Shown here in pieces: positions 30,757-40,507 of a stretch of DNA of 64,000 bases. A program made the translations under genes and the position numbers. The notes under the pieces are model-generated. The model did no database searches and was not told where the DNA came from. It saw only the letters and a list, made by a program, of their open reading frames with translations. The stretch's first letter is position 1. Each line of letters opens with the position of its first letter. Source of the DNA: Enterocytospora artemiae (taxonomy: Eukaryota; Microsporidia); assembly GCA_038659295.1 (NCBI GenBank), contig JASNGC010000002.1:310001-374000 (forward strand), read 5' to 3'.

Positions 30757-31965
30757 TTAAACATATCGATTCAGGAGATAGAATATGATCACGGAAATGA
30801 TGAAATATCTTCGATACCGAATATCCTTCAGCTGAACAACTGTCGAATCCTTCTTCAAACCATTACATTCATTCTGCAGGGCAGAGATTACCGATTTGTC
30901 TGTTGTTGCTACCAAAAAGCTACATTCAATATCAGTTTCAGTGCTTCTCCGATTGAAACTAGACGACCCTATTACACTGATCGCATACTCATTCTCAAAC
31001 ATCCACAAGCCTTTTTTATGAAATGTATGCTCCAGGATGGAGTATTCATGGAGAGTACACTGTGGCAGTTTGCATTTTGTGTAGTAGCTGCTGTATGCAT
31101 ATACACCTGTTATTGCCTTGTTTAAATACCCAAATGTACTGAACGTATTTGTCTGTGGACTAGTGGTGAAAAGATCAAAAGACTGATTCTTCAATAAATC
31201 GAGATAAACCTGTGGAAAATTTAGATAAGAGGTTGCAACCATAACCCTGGACCATTTTAACTTCAGAAGTGATGACACAACACCAATCTCCTGGGTTTGG
31301 TCGAATGGTATGATCCATGTATGGTTGGATGAATACGATTCTAGACTGACGTTTGTGGTGGAAATTTCGGCCAAAGAAAGATTTCTGGTACTGTCACTAC
31401 TAATTCCGGGTGACTTAGTCGATTTCTCAGAATGCTTTGCCTGCGGTATAACAGGATCAAAAATCTTTTCATAGACCATCTTACACAACTCTTTACTTCT
31501 CAGTAAAATATATCTATCTGCTCTGTTGGTAAAGTATGAGTCCTCCAGATTGGCTCCTGTCAGGATAACTTCATCATTAAAAAGAAATGCTTTTACATGA
31601 TAAACACAAAAAAACTCGTTTACTGCGAATGGCAAACTCCTATGATAGGAGAAATCAACTAGCTGGAATATCTTGTCAATATTTCTTTCTCTTATTAGTT
31701 TCATCAGGGTCTTATCTTTTTCGTTTCTATTCTTGTCAACAATGATATTTGTGATCAGATTGGCCCTGACCCTTGCTTCAATCAAATTAAGCAGAGTTAT
31801 GGATTTCTGGCCACTTCCAAAATACAGACAAGCAAGATGCACCACATTGGCCTCTAAAAGTTTTAATTTTATGATTTCATAGAAATCATTTGGTGAAGCA
31901 ATGACTTTTAGATTGTTGACCTTTACACCTTTAAGAAAAGTTAATTGTTCTAAAATCTCTTCCAT
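30757..31965 (-). CDS. PGS1: Pgs1-like phosphatidylglycerophosphate synthase (PLD superfamily)
   Basis: Pgs1 makes phosphatidylglycerophosphate from CDP-diacylglycerol and glycerol-3-phosphate, the committed step to phosphatidylglycerol and cardiolipin in mitochondria. The PLD-type halves carry HVKAFLFND...LTGANLEDSYFTNRADRY (first HxK motif; the family reads HVKIY...SGANLSDSYFTNRQDRY) and TFHKKGLW...GSSSFNRRSTETDIE (second HxK). The early LYFGSGQ also fits. A hydrophobic C-terminus (FIISVIIFYLLNRYV) could anchor the protein. The 402 residues compare with about 520 in yeast. ATG at 31965 follows ATCCCCCACA. Confidence 0.85.
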   Translation of the reverse strand: MEEILEQLTFLKGVKVNNLKVIASPNDFYEIIKLKLLEANVVHLACLYFGSGQKSITLLNLIEARVRANLITNIIVDKNRNEKDKTLMKLIRERNIDKIFQLVDFSYHRSLPFAVNEFFCVYHVKAFLFNDEVILTGANLEDSYFTNRADRYILLRSKELCKMVYEKIFDPVIPQAKHSEKSTKSPGISSDSTRNLSLAEISTTNVSLESYSSNHTWIIPFDQTQEIGVVSSLLKLKWSRVMVATSYLNFPQVYLDLLKNQSFDLFTTSPQTNTFSTFGYLNKAITGVYAYSSYYTKCKLPQCTLHEYSILEHTFHKKGLWMFENEYAISVIGSSSFNRRSTETDIECSFLVATTDKSVISALQNECNGLKKDSTVVQLKDIRYRRYFIISVIIFYLLNRYV

Positions 31966-32314
31966 TGTGGGGGATTTTTTGGATTAAAAAAATATGCGGT
32001 GTTTATAAACAAAAGCCAGCCAACAAATTAAATCATTGATGGCGTAATTGAGTTACAAACATATGAGGTCGTAAGAGGACTGTCTAAGCATGATCTTGGA
32101 GTTGAAATTCTCAAGGGGATATGGATTTTATACAAACTATCGCGTATTAAATGTTTTAATGAATTTTTGCAATGTAGTAAGATTTAGATCAAATGCAGGT
32201 TAAGAACTATTTCTCGTATTTTTAAACATCTTTCTACAGTATTTAAGACCTGCACAACTGTTTATACCAAAAAGGAATGATTGATTTATGATATGTTGTC
32301 GAATGGCCCAGATT
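31966..32314. other. 349-bp intergenic region
   Basis: It is the leader of the Pgs1-like gene and the 3' end of the C2H2 gene. It is AT-rich; nothing recognised apart from the CCCCC element beside 31965. Confidence 0.4.
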
Positions 32315-32536
32315 TTATTTATAAATATTGTGCAAATTCCTCATATGTGAGTATAAACTACGCTTGTATGTATAAGAACATCCGCAATAGATGCATTTGA
32401 ACCTTTCCGTTCTTTTATCAAATGGACAATGAGAAGTTCCAGATGTGTCTTCAGTTTCAATCACAGATCCTCTTACTGTAGATATGAAAGTAAGAAATAA
32501 CTCGGCATCCATCTGAAGTTCCTTTGTAGATTTCAT
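32315..32536 (-). CDS. small single C2H2 zinc-finger protein
   Basis: A 73-residue protein with one C2H2 finger near its C-terminus: CIYCGCSYTYKRSLYSHMRNLH, with correct 2-12-4 spacing. About 45 polar residues precede it. A single-finger protein this small is likely a subunit or adaptor rather than a sequence-specific factor; no family was recognised. ATG at 32536 follows TTTTCCCCGA; the open frame extends ten codons upstream without ATG. Confidence reflects the clean finger and leader signal. Confidence 0.6.
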   Translation of the reverse strand: MKSTKELQMDAELFLTFISTVRGSVIETEDTSGTSHCPFDKRTERFKCIYCGCSYTYKRSLYSHMRNLHNIYK

Positions 32537-32980
32537 TCGGGGAAAAGTTTTTTCCAACCCAAACAAATTAAACTACACAATTTTGATGAAAGTTGGCATG
32601 TGATAGATCAGCAACAATTTCGGAGGCTGGGTGTATTAGGATGATTGGCAACAATTTTTTTAATTAATAAAAGTAGATGGTGTGAACCTGTGATATCAAA
32701 TTGATATGGTGAATGTCTTTGAAACCAAAGTCTCTCGTACTGAATCGCTTGAGCTTAAGGTCTAGTCCAATAGGTGGACATTGTCTGAACAGGAGTGTTG
32801 ATCAGATGTGCTTATGACTTATATAATTCTCACTCCTCGGAATAAGGTCACATGGTACTAATATAAATTAAAGAATCCTACTACGAAAAATATAATGGTA
32901 TGGCCAAGCAATTCTTGAAACTCCTAAACTTGATGGTCTCTCCTTTTAAAATTTCAAGAAAATCTTTGTATATCCCCTTT
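32537..32980. other. 444-bp divergent intergenic region
   Basis: It separates the C2H2 and AAA-ATPase genes. A small dyad at about 32697 (TGATATCAAATTGATATGG) and a TTATATAAT stretch near 32819 were noticed; no RNA gene or ORF was supported. Confidence 0.4.
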
Positions 32981-34264
32981 ATGGCAGACAGCACAGTATC
33001 AAATCGAATTACTTCGAAAGAAGGTGGTGAAGAAGCTGCAACCAAGGATTTGTCGGAGAAACCTTCAGATTTGAAATATAATCTATTCAAATCCAACTTC
33101 AATAGCAAGCTTAAGGGACATATCAAGGGCGATAGATCCTATGAAATGATAGTAGATTCAATAATGGCCAAAGTAAATAAGATGCCACAGGATAAGGTGG
33201 AGTTTCGGGAAGAAGTTTCGTGGGTTTGGAATGTGGTAACATCTGTGATAGTATTACTGATAGTATCTGGGATTGTAATGTTCTTCCCAACAATTTCTTC
33301 TAAAATACAAGAGCTGATTAAGTGGAAGAAAAAGGAGGAACAATTCAGGTATGTCCCTGCTGAAAAATTTAGTAATGTCTCAGTTCTTGGGGTCGAGAAG
33401 GACGTTACAAGAGTGACAAAAGAGATGTTTCAAAAGTGTCTATGGATTCCAAAACTGAGTAAGGAGGAGATAGAGCAACGGACAGAAGCAGCCAGTTTTA
33501 ACTATCTTCTTCATGGGGTTCCTGGAACGGGTAAGACGACATTTGTCAAGCGTATATCTTACGAGTTGGATATTCTATTAAGATCTCAGTATTTTGTCGA
33601 TCTACATGGAGGGTCAGACTCCGATTATATCAAAGATCTTAAGAAAAGAAATCTCTTTGAAACTGCAATTCTTAATTCGGAATCTCGTGTTAATTTTCTC
33701 TATATTACTCCAAGTAGCATTACAGATAAATTTATGGGAGAGTCCGAAAAGAATGTGAGAAAGCTTTTTGAGGAGTTGGCTAAGCCCCAGGAGAAGTATA
33801 TGGCCATAATTGTTATGTTTGATGAGGCTGATGCCCTGTTTCAAGACAGAGAGGAAGGTGAGAAGTCAAATGCCACTGGAAAGGCACTACAAAGTGAATT
33901 GCTGACTAGACTTGGCCAGACCCCCGATGAGTATAGACCTGTATTCATTTTTGCAGCTACTAATATTTTGAAATCGTTTGATGGTGCATTTGTCCGTAGG
34001 TTTTCACAGAAAATTGAATTCACCGTTCCTGATGAATATGCCAGGGCAAAGTTGGTTTCCTTTACCCTTAGGAATGCCAATCTCAACAAGGGACAGATTG
34101 AAAATATTATAACAGAGACTAATGGGAGTTCCCAAGCATTTATTACAAGAGTGCTCAAAGAGTTTTTTTTCTACGATAACGACGGCAGATTTATCAAGTA
34201 TGACTACGATGGGCTCATAGTAAAGCTTAGACAAAAAGTTGATCATAAGCAAGGTAAGTTTTAG
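32981..34264 (+). CDS. membrane-anchored AAA+ ATPase (Msp1/ATAD1-like?)
   Basis: A 427-residue protein with about 80 polar residues, one membrane span (about 80-100, VVTSVIVLLIVSGIVMFF) and a single AAA domain. Walker A is GVPGTGKTT, Walker B IIVMFDEADALF, sensor 1 AATN, and the arginine-finger stretch GAFVRRFS. A single span plus one AAA domain without protease is the plan of Msp1/ATAD1, which extracts mislocalised tail-anchored proteins from the mitochondrial outer membrane. The longer N-terminus and a 25-residue insert before the second strand differ. ATG at 32981 follows ATCCCCTTT; an in-frame ATG at 32900 would add 27 residues. Confidence 0.7.
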   Translation: MADSTVSNRITSKEGGEEAATKDLSEKPSDLKYNLFKSNFNSKLKGHIKGDRSYEMIVDSIMAKVNKMPQDKVEFREEVSWVWNVVTSVIVLLIVSGIVMFFPTISSKIQELIKWKKKEEQFRYVPAEKFSNVSVLGVEKDVTRVTKEMFQKCLWIPKLSKEEIEQRTEAASFNYLLHGVPGTGKTTFVKRISYELDILLRSQYFVDLHGGSDSDYIKDLKKRNLFETAILNSESRVNFLYITPSSITDKFMGESEKNVRKLFEELAKPQEKYMAIIVMFDEADALFQDREEGEKSNATGKALQSELLTRLGQTPDEYRPVFIFAATNILKSFDGAFVRRFSQKIEFTVPDEYARAKLVSFTLRNANLNKGQIENIITETNGSSQAFITRVLKEFFFYDNDGRFIKYDYDGLIVKLRQKVDHKQGKF

Positions 34265-34465
34265 TGAGGAATATCCCAATAGATTAAATTGATTTTATAA
34301 TGTGTTTTTAATGATAACCCTCAACAATACAGCAACGATCCATTCTCTTGATCTTCATGTTAAGAGTCAACTCTCGAAAAACTTATTCATGTGAGGGCCC
34401 ACTCGTTGTCAACATTGAATGGAGTCTTGTAATATAAAACTGTGGAAATTAACTTAAGATAGAGT

Positions 34466-35017
34466 TTATTCTGATTTTGCAAACATTTCTGCAGCCCCAC
34501 TCCTTTTAAGGACTTTTAGGTTGGACCTACCCAATCGATGCCCAAGAATCTTTAAAATTTCACACTGATCTAGTGTTAAAATATCATTTTCTGCACATAC
34601 AACAAATCTATCATCAAGAAATTTCCTTGTACCTGTCTCTCTCAGATTTCCTAGGTATTTCTCCAACTTGGAATTCCTGATTTCACCCGATTCTATAGCA
34701 ATTGTCTTAGTGGCCTCTTCACCTACTTTCAAGTAATCCGAAAAGGTAAACTTTTCCAATACAGACATGTCCTCCTCATTTCCAAACAGAACGAAGTAAT
34801 TCTCTTTCAGATCAAATCCAGGAAAGTCCTTGGCCAACAATTTCTTCTTTATAAACAAAAGTTTCCCGGAAATAGACTCTCTTAGTTTTTGTATTTCATC
34901 AGCCAAGATATTCTCATTTTCTATTAAAAGGATTAAAGGATATGCCTCAGCCAGCTGCTTAGCTTTCTCTATGTCTGAAGCCTTTTGGGCTTTAGATTTC
35001 TTCTGAGGTGCTTTCAT
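34466..35017 (-). CDS. MRT4: Mrt4-like ribosome assembly factor (P0 paralogue)
   Basis: Mrt4 occupies the position of stalk protein P0 (uL10) on pre-60S particles until it is exchanged late in maturation. The 183-residue product has the uL10-type fold without the P-stalk C-terminus. The diagnostic C-terminal block is GTRKFLDDRFVVCAENDILT followed by DQCEILKILG, parallel to VVC-x-GD-x-LTPEQ-x-x-ILKLF in Mrt4. The start at 35017 is the first ATG (leader TTGCCGTCA lacks a full CCC). It joins Nsa2, Rrp8, Pno1 and Utp14 as biogenesis factors here. Confidence 0.82.
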   Translation of the reverse strand: MKAPQKKSKAQKASDIEKAKQLAEAYPLILLIENENILADEIQKLRESISGKLLFIKKKLLAKDFPGFDLKENYFVLFGNEEDMSVLEKFTFSDYLKVGEEATKTIAIESGEIRNSKLEKYLGNLRETGTRKFLDDRFVVCAENDILTLDQCEILKILGHRLGRSNLKVLKRSGAAEMFAKSE

Positions 35018-35365
35018 TGACGGCAATTTCAAAAAGAAAATTTTTCGAAGAATAATTTATGCATAATTTAAGAGTTGTCTAATGAAAACTAGCATGACAG
35101 CAGATAACTCTGCAGAAGCTTCTTCTATCCGTTACACCGTGCATTTATTATCTAGACTTGTTTGATTGCATTAATCAAGTCGATGTGCTTATTAAATACA
35201 GAAAAATGGCAGTGGCTTACTTGTTTTGATGAAATATAAAATATCATTTTATGTGAACAAAATTTTCCAATAGTGCTTATACTTCATGGCTACAGTAGAA
35301 ACAGGTAGTTCTAAAGTATTTGCTGAAAATATAAAACAAAGAACTTAATTTTCGCTTTTTTGTTT
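35018..35365. other. 348-bp divergent intergenic region
   Basis: It separates Mrt4 and the P5-like ATPase. AT-rich; the P5-like core element begins just to its right. Nothing else recognised. Confidence 0.4.
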
Positions 35366-35379
35366 TGAAAAATTTCCCC
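35366..35379 (+). promoter_or_regulatory. GAAAAATTTCCCC element of the P5-like ATPase gene
   Basis: The A/T block and the C run are directly joined here and end six bases before the ATG at 35386. It is the most compact form of the element seen in this window. Confidence 0.65.
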
Positions 35380-35385
35380 ACGTTT

Positions 35386-38300
35386 ATGAGTTTGGATCTA
35401 ATTGAGTCTCCTCATCACACATTTCGTAAGCGGCGTCATCAGAATTGTGTAATTTTCCTCTATATAGCTTCTCTTGGTTCTGTACATCTCCTTTGCAAAA
35501 TGTTTTTTAATTTTGCTATTCTTCTCAAAACCAAAGCATGTGGAGTAGATGTAGCAGATATGGTGGAGGTGGACCAAGACGGAATGGTACGACTTTATGA
35601 TTTGGAAAGAATTCATTGTGAAATGCTGGATGAGTTTCAGCAATATTTCTATAATGGTGAGATGCTGGTTCTCAATACTCCATCGTGCCGATATGTTTTT
35701 GACTATGTGGCACAAGCCTTTATCCTGCCTAACTATGTGCATCCATCCAACTTTGATTGTGGATTTTGGAAGCAACGAATATTTAGTAAAGATACAGTGG
35801 AACCAAACATTACTACGACAGAATTGTCTATTCATGAAAATCATTCTTTTAACCGGAAGGAATTGGCATTCAAGGGCGCCTTCTATGGGAAAAATCAGAA
35901 CAATATCTCTTTCAACTCGATTCCAGAGATTATCGAGGATATTGTTTTGAGTCCGTCATTCCTTTGGGAGGTTTTTGGGATGTTTGTCTGGTACAATGTT
36001 GGATATATGAAATTCGCGCTGATATCTCTCGTGTTTTTTTCATATATCACCATCAAGGAATTTCTCAGTGAATTAAATCATAGAAAAAAACAGATGGAAA
36101 TAGTTGCAATGAGCTATATTAAAGTCTTCAGGGGCAATAGTTTTGTGCCAGTTCTGGAGTCTGAAATTTATCCGGGGGATATCATCTACCTGGATGAAGC
36201 TGCTGAATTTAAATGTGATGCAGAGATAATAATTGGAGGTGCTTTGGTTGATGAAAGCTTTCTTACTGGAGAAGCCATACCAATACAAAAGGGGCCCGGA
36301 TCAACAGTATATTCTGGAACTACAGTCGTGAAAAGTAGTAATGGTCTTGACTATGAGGGTAAGAATGCCGCCGTTGGGGTTGTAATTAAAACAGGCAAGA
36401 GAACAAAGAAAGAAATACTATGCAACTCCATTCACTATAGATCACGAGTTCAAAGTACATATGAAAAACAGATTTTTATTCTTTATAAATGGCTATTCGT
36501 CGTATCTTTAATCAGTATGGTGTTTTTCTACCTTCATCTTATCTCCCATACTAGATGGTCCAAAGTTTGGTTTGAAATTTTGGACATTGCATTTGCCTTA
36601 ATAAATCCATCTCTCGGCTCTTGTTTAACACTGGGAGATATCCATTCCGAAGCGGAGATGAGTAGGGCTGGGGTTCTTTCGGTTTCTAAGGAGTTGATCA
36701 AGCAAGCTGGATATGTAGAGATGGTCATATTCGATAAAACAGGGACGTTGACCACCAACCAAATCACTCTTAAATGCATAGAGGATATTTCTGGAGTTTC
36801 GAAAGTCTTTTCAGACCTGGATGCTCTGACACAAACTGCAATTTTAACATGCCATGCAGTGGTGGAAAATAGGGGCGATGCAATTGATTTGGAGATGTTA
36901 AAGTATTCAGGTGGTCGTATAGAAGATGATGGGCTGACAAGGAGAGCTTATTCCAACGGTTCTGATGAGTGTCTTAGGGTTCTGCATATACACCAGTTCA
37001 ATTCATTCGATGCCAGAATGAGTGTAGTTGTAGAAAACCTGAAGACGGGTGTGGTTTCTATTTTTACCAAGGGTTCAATCGAATCGATAAAGTCCATTTG
37101 TTCCAAAGTAAACCCAAAGCTTCTTGCCAGTGCTCTGGAATACTGCAAAAATGGTTTCAGGGTTCTGGGTGTATGCTGGAAGAGCGGGCCCTCCAGATTC
37201 ATTCGAAGTGAGGATGAGATTGGCATGGAGTTTCTTTGTGTGATTGTTTTCCAAGACAAAATTAAGATCGAAAGCCCAGGAATTATTTCAGAACTTAAGG
37301 TTGCTAATATTCCTACCAAGATGTGCACTGGAGATTCTGTATTTACTGGTTTGCAGGTGGCCAGGGAGGTTGGAATGATCAATAGCTGTACAACCGTGCT
37401 ATTTCCATCGACAAGTGAGGGTTTTGGGATGCAACTGTTTGATGAGGATGGACAGTTGGTTGAGTTTGATTACAGTTTTGAAAAGGCTTCATTGCAGCCA
37501 CGTAATTTGGATAGTAAAGAATTCGTGTTTGCTATAAAAGGTGACATTTTTTGTAAGTTAATTGATTCCAGTCTTAGAGATCTTGTTCTAAACCACTCAA
37601 TAGTATTTGCCAGGTTTGACCCCGAGATGAAGCAAAGCCTTGTAAAATATTTTGGAGAGAAGTCTTCTGTCATGTTTGTTGGCGATGGTGGAAATGATAT
37701 TGGAGCCTTATCGGCTGCATCCACAAGTCTTTCATTATCAAGCTCAAAGATAGTTTCTGCAGCACAATTTTCTGGTTTGGATTTGAAATACTGCATAGAT
37801 ATTATCAAAATTGGAAGATCAGCATTGGCAATGAGCTGCGCACAATTTAGATTTTGCTTTTACAACACTTTGCTGTCGGGTATCAATATAATGGCGAATT
37901 TGTACTATGGCTTTTCTCCATCCGATGGATCCTGTTTGTTCTCAGACATTTCAGCCTATTATATTCTCTCAAACTTTCTTATTTGGTTCAAGCCGTCCAA
38001 AACCATAGACTCATCAAAAATCAAAACCAATCTTCTGAAGACCAGTTTTTTCGATTTTATCGAATTAATCTACATATTTCTAGTTCTTCTGACTAGCTCT
38101 AGATTTTGTGGGAAATCTATTTCAGGCAAGATACCAGAACAATCCACCAATTCAACAGTGACATTTCTGGGTTCGTCTTTTATAATTGGGATGATATTTT
38201 TCAGATCTGGGAACTTTGTTCCTCACCGAGAATCTAGGAAACATACCAGTTCGTTTTTGATGTGCTTTGCAGTTTATTTCACAATCTGGGCTTTTATACT

Positions 38301-38451
38301 TCTGGGACTTTATCTGGAGTGGGGTTATATTCTGAGAGCAATGGACTTTGTTCCATTATCAAAAAAACACTGGGTTGTAGCTTTTACAATGCTATCATTT
38401 CTGGCTGGTACTCCATTTATATCAATGCTGCTTAGTCACTTTTCACGCTAG
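35386..38451 (+). CDS. P5-like P-type ATPase with altered M4 motif
   Basis: A 1021-residue P-type ATPase. The actuator TGE (DESFLTGEAIPI, about 287-298), phosphorylation site FDKTGTLT (Asp about 449) and hinge GDGGNDIG (about 766) are intact, with some ten hydrophobic spans. The N-terminal domain and overall order suggest the P5 group (Spf1/ATP13A), which extracts helices or moves polyamines. The M4 motif that types the group (PPELP or PPALP) is replaced by NPSLGS (about 406-411), so substrate type cannot be assigned. ATG at 35386 follows a textbook leader: GAAAAATTTCCCC at 35366-35379. Confidence 0.82.
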   Translation: MSLDLIESPHHTFRKRRHQNCVIFLYIASLGSVHLLCKMFFNFAILLKTKACGVDVADMVEVDQDGMVRLYDLERIHCEMLDEFQQYFYNGEMLVLNTPSCRYVFDYVAQAFILPNYVHPSNFDCGFWKQRIFSKDTVEPNITTTELSIHENHSFNRKELAFKGAFYGKNQNNISFNSIPEIIEDIVLSPSFLWEVFGMFVWYNVGYMKFALISLVFFSYITIKEFLSELNHRKKQMEIVAMSYIKVFRGNSFVPVLESEIYPGDIIYLDEAAEFKCDAEIIIGGALVDESFLTGEAIPIQKGPGSTVYSGTTVVKSSNGLDYEGKNAAVGVVIKTGKRTKKEILCNSIHYRSRVQSTYEKQIFILYKWLFVVSLISMVFFYLHLISHTRWSKVWFEILDIAFALINPSLGSCLTLGDIHSEAEMSRAGVLSVSKELIKQAGYVEMVIFDKTGTLTTNQITLKCIEDISGVSKVFSDLDALTQTAILTCHAVVENRGDAIDLEMLKYSGGRIEDDGLTRRAYSNGSDECLRVLHIHQFNSFDARMSVVVENLKTGVVSIFTKGSIESIKSICSKVNPKLLASALEYCKNGFRVLGVCWKSGPSRFIRSEDEIGMEFLCVIVFQDKIKIESPGIISELKVANIPTKMCTGDSVFTGLQVAREVGMINSCTTVLFPSTSEGFGMQLFDEDGQLVEFDYSFEKASLQPRNLDSKEFVFAIKGDIFCKLIDSSLRDLVLNHSIVFARFDPEMKQSLVKYFGEKSSVMFVGDGGNDIGALSAASTSLSLSSSKIVSAAQFSGLDLKYCIDIIKIGRSALAMSCAQFRFCFYNTLLSGINIMANLYYGFSPSDGSCLFSDISAYYILSNFLIWFKPSKTIDSSKIKTNLLKTSFFDFIELIYIFLVLLTSSRFCGKSISGKIPEQSTNSTVTFLGSSFIIGMIFFRSGNFVPHRESRKHTSSFLMCFAVYFTIWAFILLGLYLEWGYILRAMDFVPLSKKHWVVAFTMLSFLAGTPFISMLLSHFSR

Positions 38452-38556
38452 AATTTTTGGATTTCCTCTGCATGTAGTAGTTGATTATTAGTATAAAATC
38501 CTCATTAAATTATCCTTCCAAATCCTGGTACAAATTTTTACATTTTTCAACCCCAC

Positions 38557-38883
38557 ATGGATAATAAAGAGTTTTTGAATCTCAAAGGCAAGTTGGAATC
38601 TTATGTTCCATTGATTCCAAATAATGTTATAGAGTACGCTATGGAGAAGAATGGGATTGAGAGCAGTGACGATGATGTCAAAAAACTGATTTCGCTGATG
38701 TCGCATAAGTTTCTGACCGATGTAGCAGTTAATGCATTCCAGTTCCACAAGATTAATACTAAATCCAATCTGAAGGACAAGAGATTTTCCAAGGAAAAAA
38801 AGGTTACTCTGCAAGTTACAGATCTGGAAGCGGCACTGGAAGAGATGGGGATTGATATTAGCAGACCTCATTATTATATGTGA
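38557..38883 (+). CDS. TAF10: TFIID/SAGA subunit TAF10
   Basis: TAF10 is a histone-fold subunit shared by TFIID and SAGA. The 108-residue product is little more than the fold: YVPLIPNNVIEYAMEKNGIES...LISLMSHKFLTDVAVNAFQ, a short Lys-rich linker, then LTVTDLEAAL-type helix (TLQVTDLEAALEEMGI) ending RPHYYM, the family's KPHYF-type end. ATG at 38557 follows TTCAACCCCAC. AATAAA lies 15 bases after the stop. The same-strand P5-like gene ends 105 bp upstream. Confidence 0.92.
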   Translation: MDNKEFLNLKGKLESYVPLIPNNVIEYAMEKNGIESSDDDVKKLISLMSHKFLTDVAVNAFQFHKINTKSNLKDKRFSKEKKVTLQVTDLEAALEEMGIDISRPHYYM

Positions 38884-39297
38884 AAATGTAAAATATTAAT
38901 AAATAACCTCAAGGACAGGAATTTTGTTGATTTATTGTAGTTAAGTTCATCAATAGCGTGGACCCATGTTTAAGGTACAGATACTGCCATCAGATCGATG
39001 GTAGCAAGATTGAGCATCCATATTTTGTTTCTTGTCAATTGCCATATCCCTTGTGGAGAGAACCACATGTTAGAACGGTTACCGAATAATATTTCAACAA
39101 TCTGTTGAGCTCAGGGTATCTGTTTTGTAACTGTCAATGCTATTATCTCAGATTGAAAATGAATCACTCATGGGAAAAATTGGATGGATTTTACTTTCTT
39201 ATCTCTTTTGGGCATAATATGCAAGACCAATGACTGATTCAATGCTATTCCAAATTTGGAACAATCTCTTTCATTCTATAATATTTTATATCCCAAA
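38884..39297. other. 414-bp region upstream of RAD51 with hairpins
   Basis: It contains the TAF10 3' end with AATAAA, then a hairpin at 38984-39004 (CTGCCATC, loop AGATC, GATGGTAG; 8 bp with one G-T). A weaker hairpin follows at about 39051-39070 (TTGTGG...CCACAT). The region might encode an RNA, but no box motifs were confirmed. The RAD51 CCC element closes it. Confidence 0.35.
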
Positions 39298-40308
39298 ATG
39301 GCAATTAGAGAAAGTATGGAGAATATCGAGAATGTGGAGCAGCATTCTTTCATTTCAATTGATGAGCTTAAAAGCGTTGGGATCAGTGCCAGCGATGTAT
39401 CAAAATTGTCTGAGGCTGGTTATAACACTGTTCAAAGTCTAGCATTTGCTCCACGCAAAGAACTTCTAAATATTAAGGGATTTAGTGATGCGAAAGTGGA
39501 CAAGTTAATGAAGGAGGCTTCTAAGTTGGTGCCAATGGGCTTCACTACAGCAACAGAATACCATTTGAAAAGATGTGAGGTGACTTACATCAGTACTGGA
39601 AGTACGGAAGTTGACAAGCTACTGAATGGAGGTATCGAGAGTGGTAGTATCACAGAGATATTTGGGGAGTTTCGTACAGGAAAAACACAGATGTGCCATA
39701 CCTTGGCAGTGACATGCCAGCTAGAAAAAGAAAATGGCGGTGGGGCTGGCAAGTGTATGTACATTGACACTGAAGGAACATTTAGAACTGAGAGGCTCAT
39801 TCCCATAGCCGAGAGACTGGGACTGGATCCAAATGAGGTTATGGAAAACATTTCATATGCTAGAGCCTTCAATTCTGACCATCAGAACAATTTGCTGATC
39901 CATGCGTCGGCCATGATGTCCGAAAGCAAGTATTCCCTACTGATAGTTGACTCAGCCACATCGTTGTATAGGACGGATTATAATGGTCGTGGGGAATTGA
40001 ATGCAAGGCAGATCCATCTAGCTCGTTTCCTGAGGTCACTCATGAATTTAGCAGACACGTACGGAGTGGCGGTAGTAATTACAAATCAGGTTGTTGCCAC
40101 GGTGGATGGGGCAGCGGCTATGTTTGGATCTGACCCTAAGAAGCCAATTGGGGGTCACATTATAGCCCATGCTTCTACAACAAGATTATACTTCAGAAAG
40201 GGACGTGGGGAAACAAGAATTTGCAAAATATACGATTCCCCCTCCCTAGCAGAGTCGGAAGCAGTATTTGCGATTGCAGAAAGCGGGATAACCGATCCAC
40301 AGGAATGA
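39298..40308 (+). CDS. RAD51: RAD51 recombinase
   Basis: RAD51 forms the nucleoprotein filament of homologous recombination. The N-terminal helix-hairpin-helix region ([21 protein letters not shown]) is followed by the RecA core with Walker [10 protein letters not shown] and Walker [13 protein letters not shown]. Loop 2 carries [13 protein letters not shown] and the C-terminus reads [18 protein letters not shown], all as in eukaryotic Rad51 rather than Dmc1. The length of 336 aa matches the family. ATG at 39298 follows TATATCCCAAA. A 413-bp gap upstream includes a strong hairpin (38984-39004). Confidence 0.97.
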   Translation: MAIRESMENIENVEQHSFISIDELKSVGISASDVSKLSEAGYNTVQSLAFAPRKELLNIKGFSDAKVDKLMKEASKLVPMGFTTATEYHLKRCEVTYISTGSTEVDKLLNGGIESGSITEIFGEFRTGKTQMCHTLAVTCQLEKENGGGAGKCMYIDTEGTFRTERLIPIAERLGLDPNEVMENISYARAFNSDHQNNLLIHASAMMSESKYSLLIVDSATSLYRTDYNGRGELNARQIHLARFLRSLMNLADTYGVAVVITNQVVATVDGAAAMFGSDPKKPIGGHIIAHASTTRLYFRKGRGETRICKIYDSPSLAESEAVFAIAESGITDPQE

Positions 40309-40507
40309 TTCAGACTTATAAAGTAGGAAGATTCAAATAAAACAGTTTAAACAAAATTATCATCCCATGTTGGTCTATCGTTCATATAATGCTGTTTTAA
40401 AGTAAAGCTTTATTGCCATCAGAGTATGAGGCAAAGTGTAGGATACAAAATGTATTTACGGAAAAATCTTTTTATTTTCGAACATGGAAACATTTAACTC
40501 GATGGGA

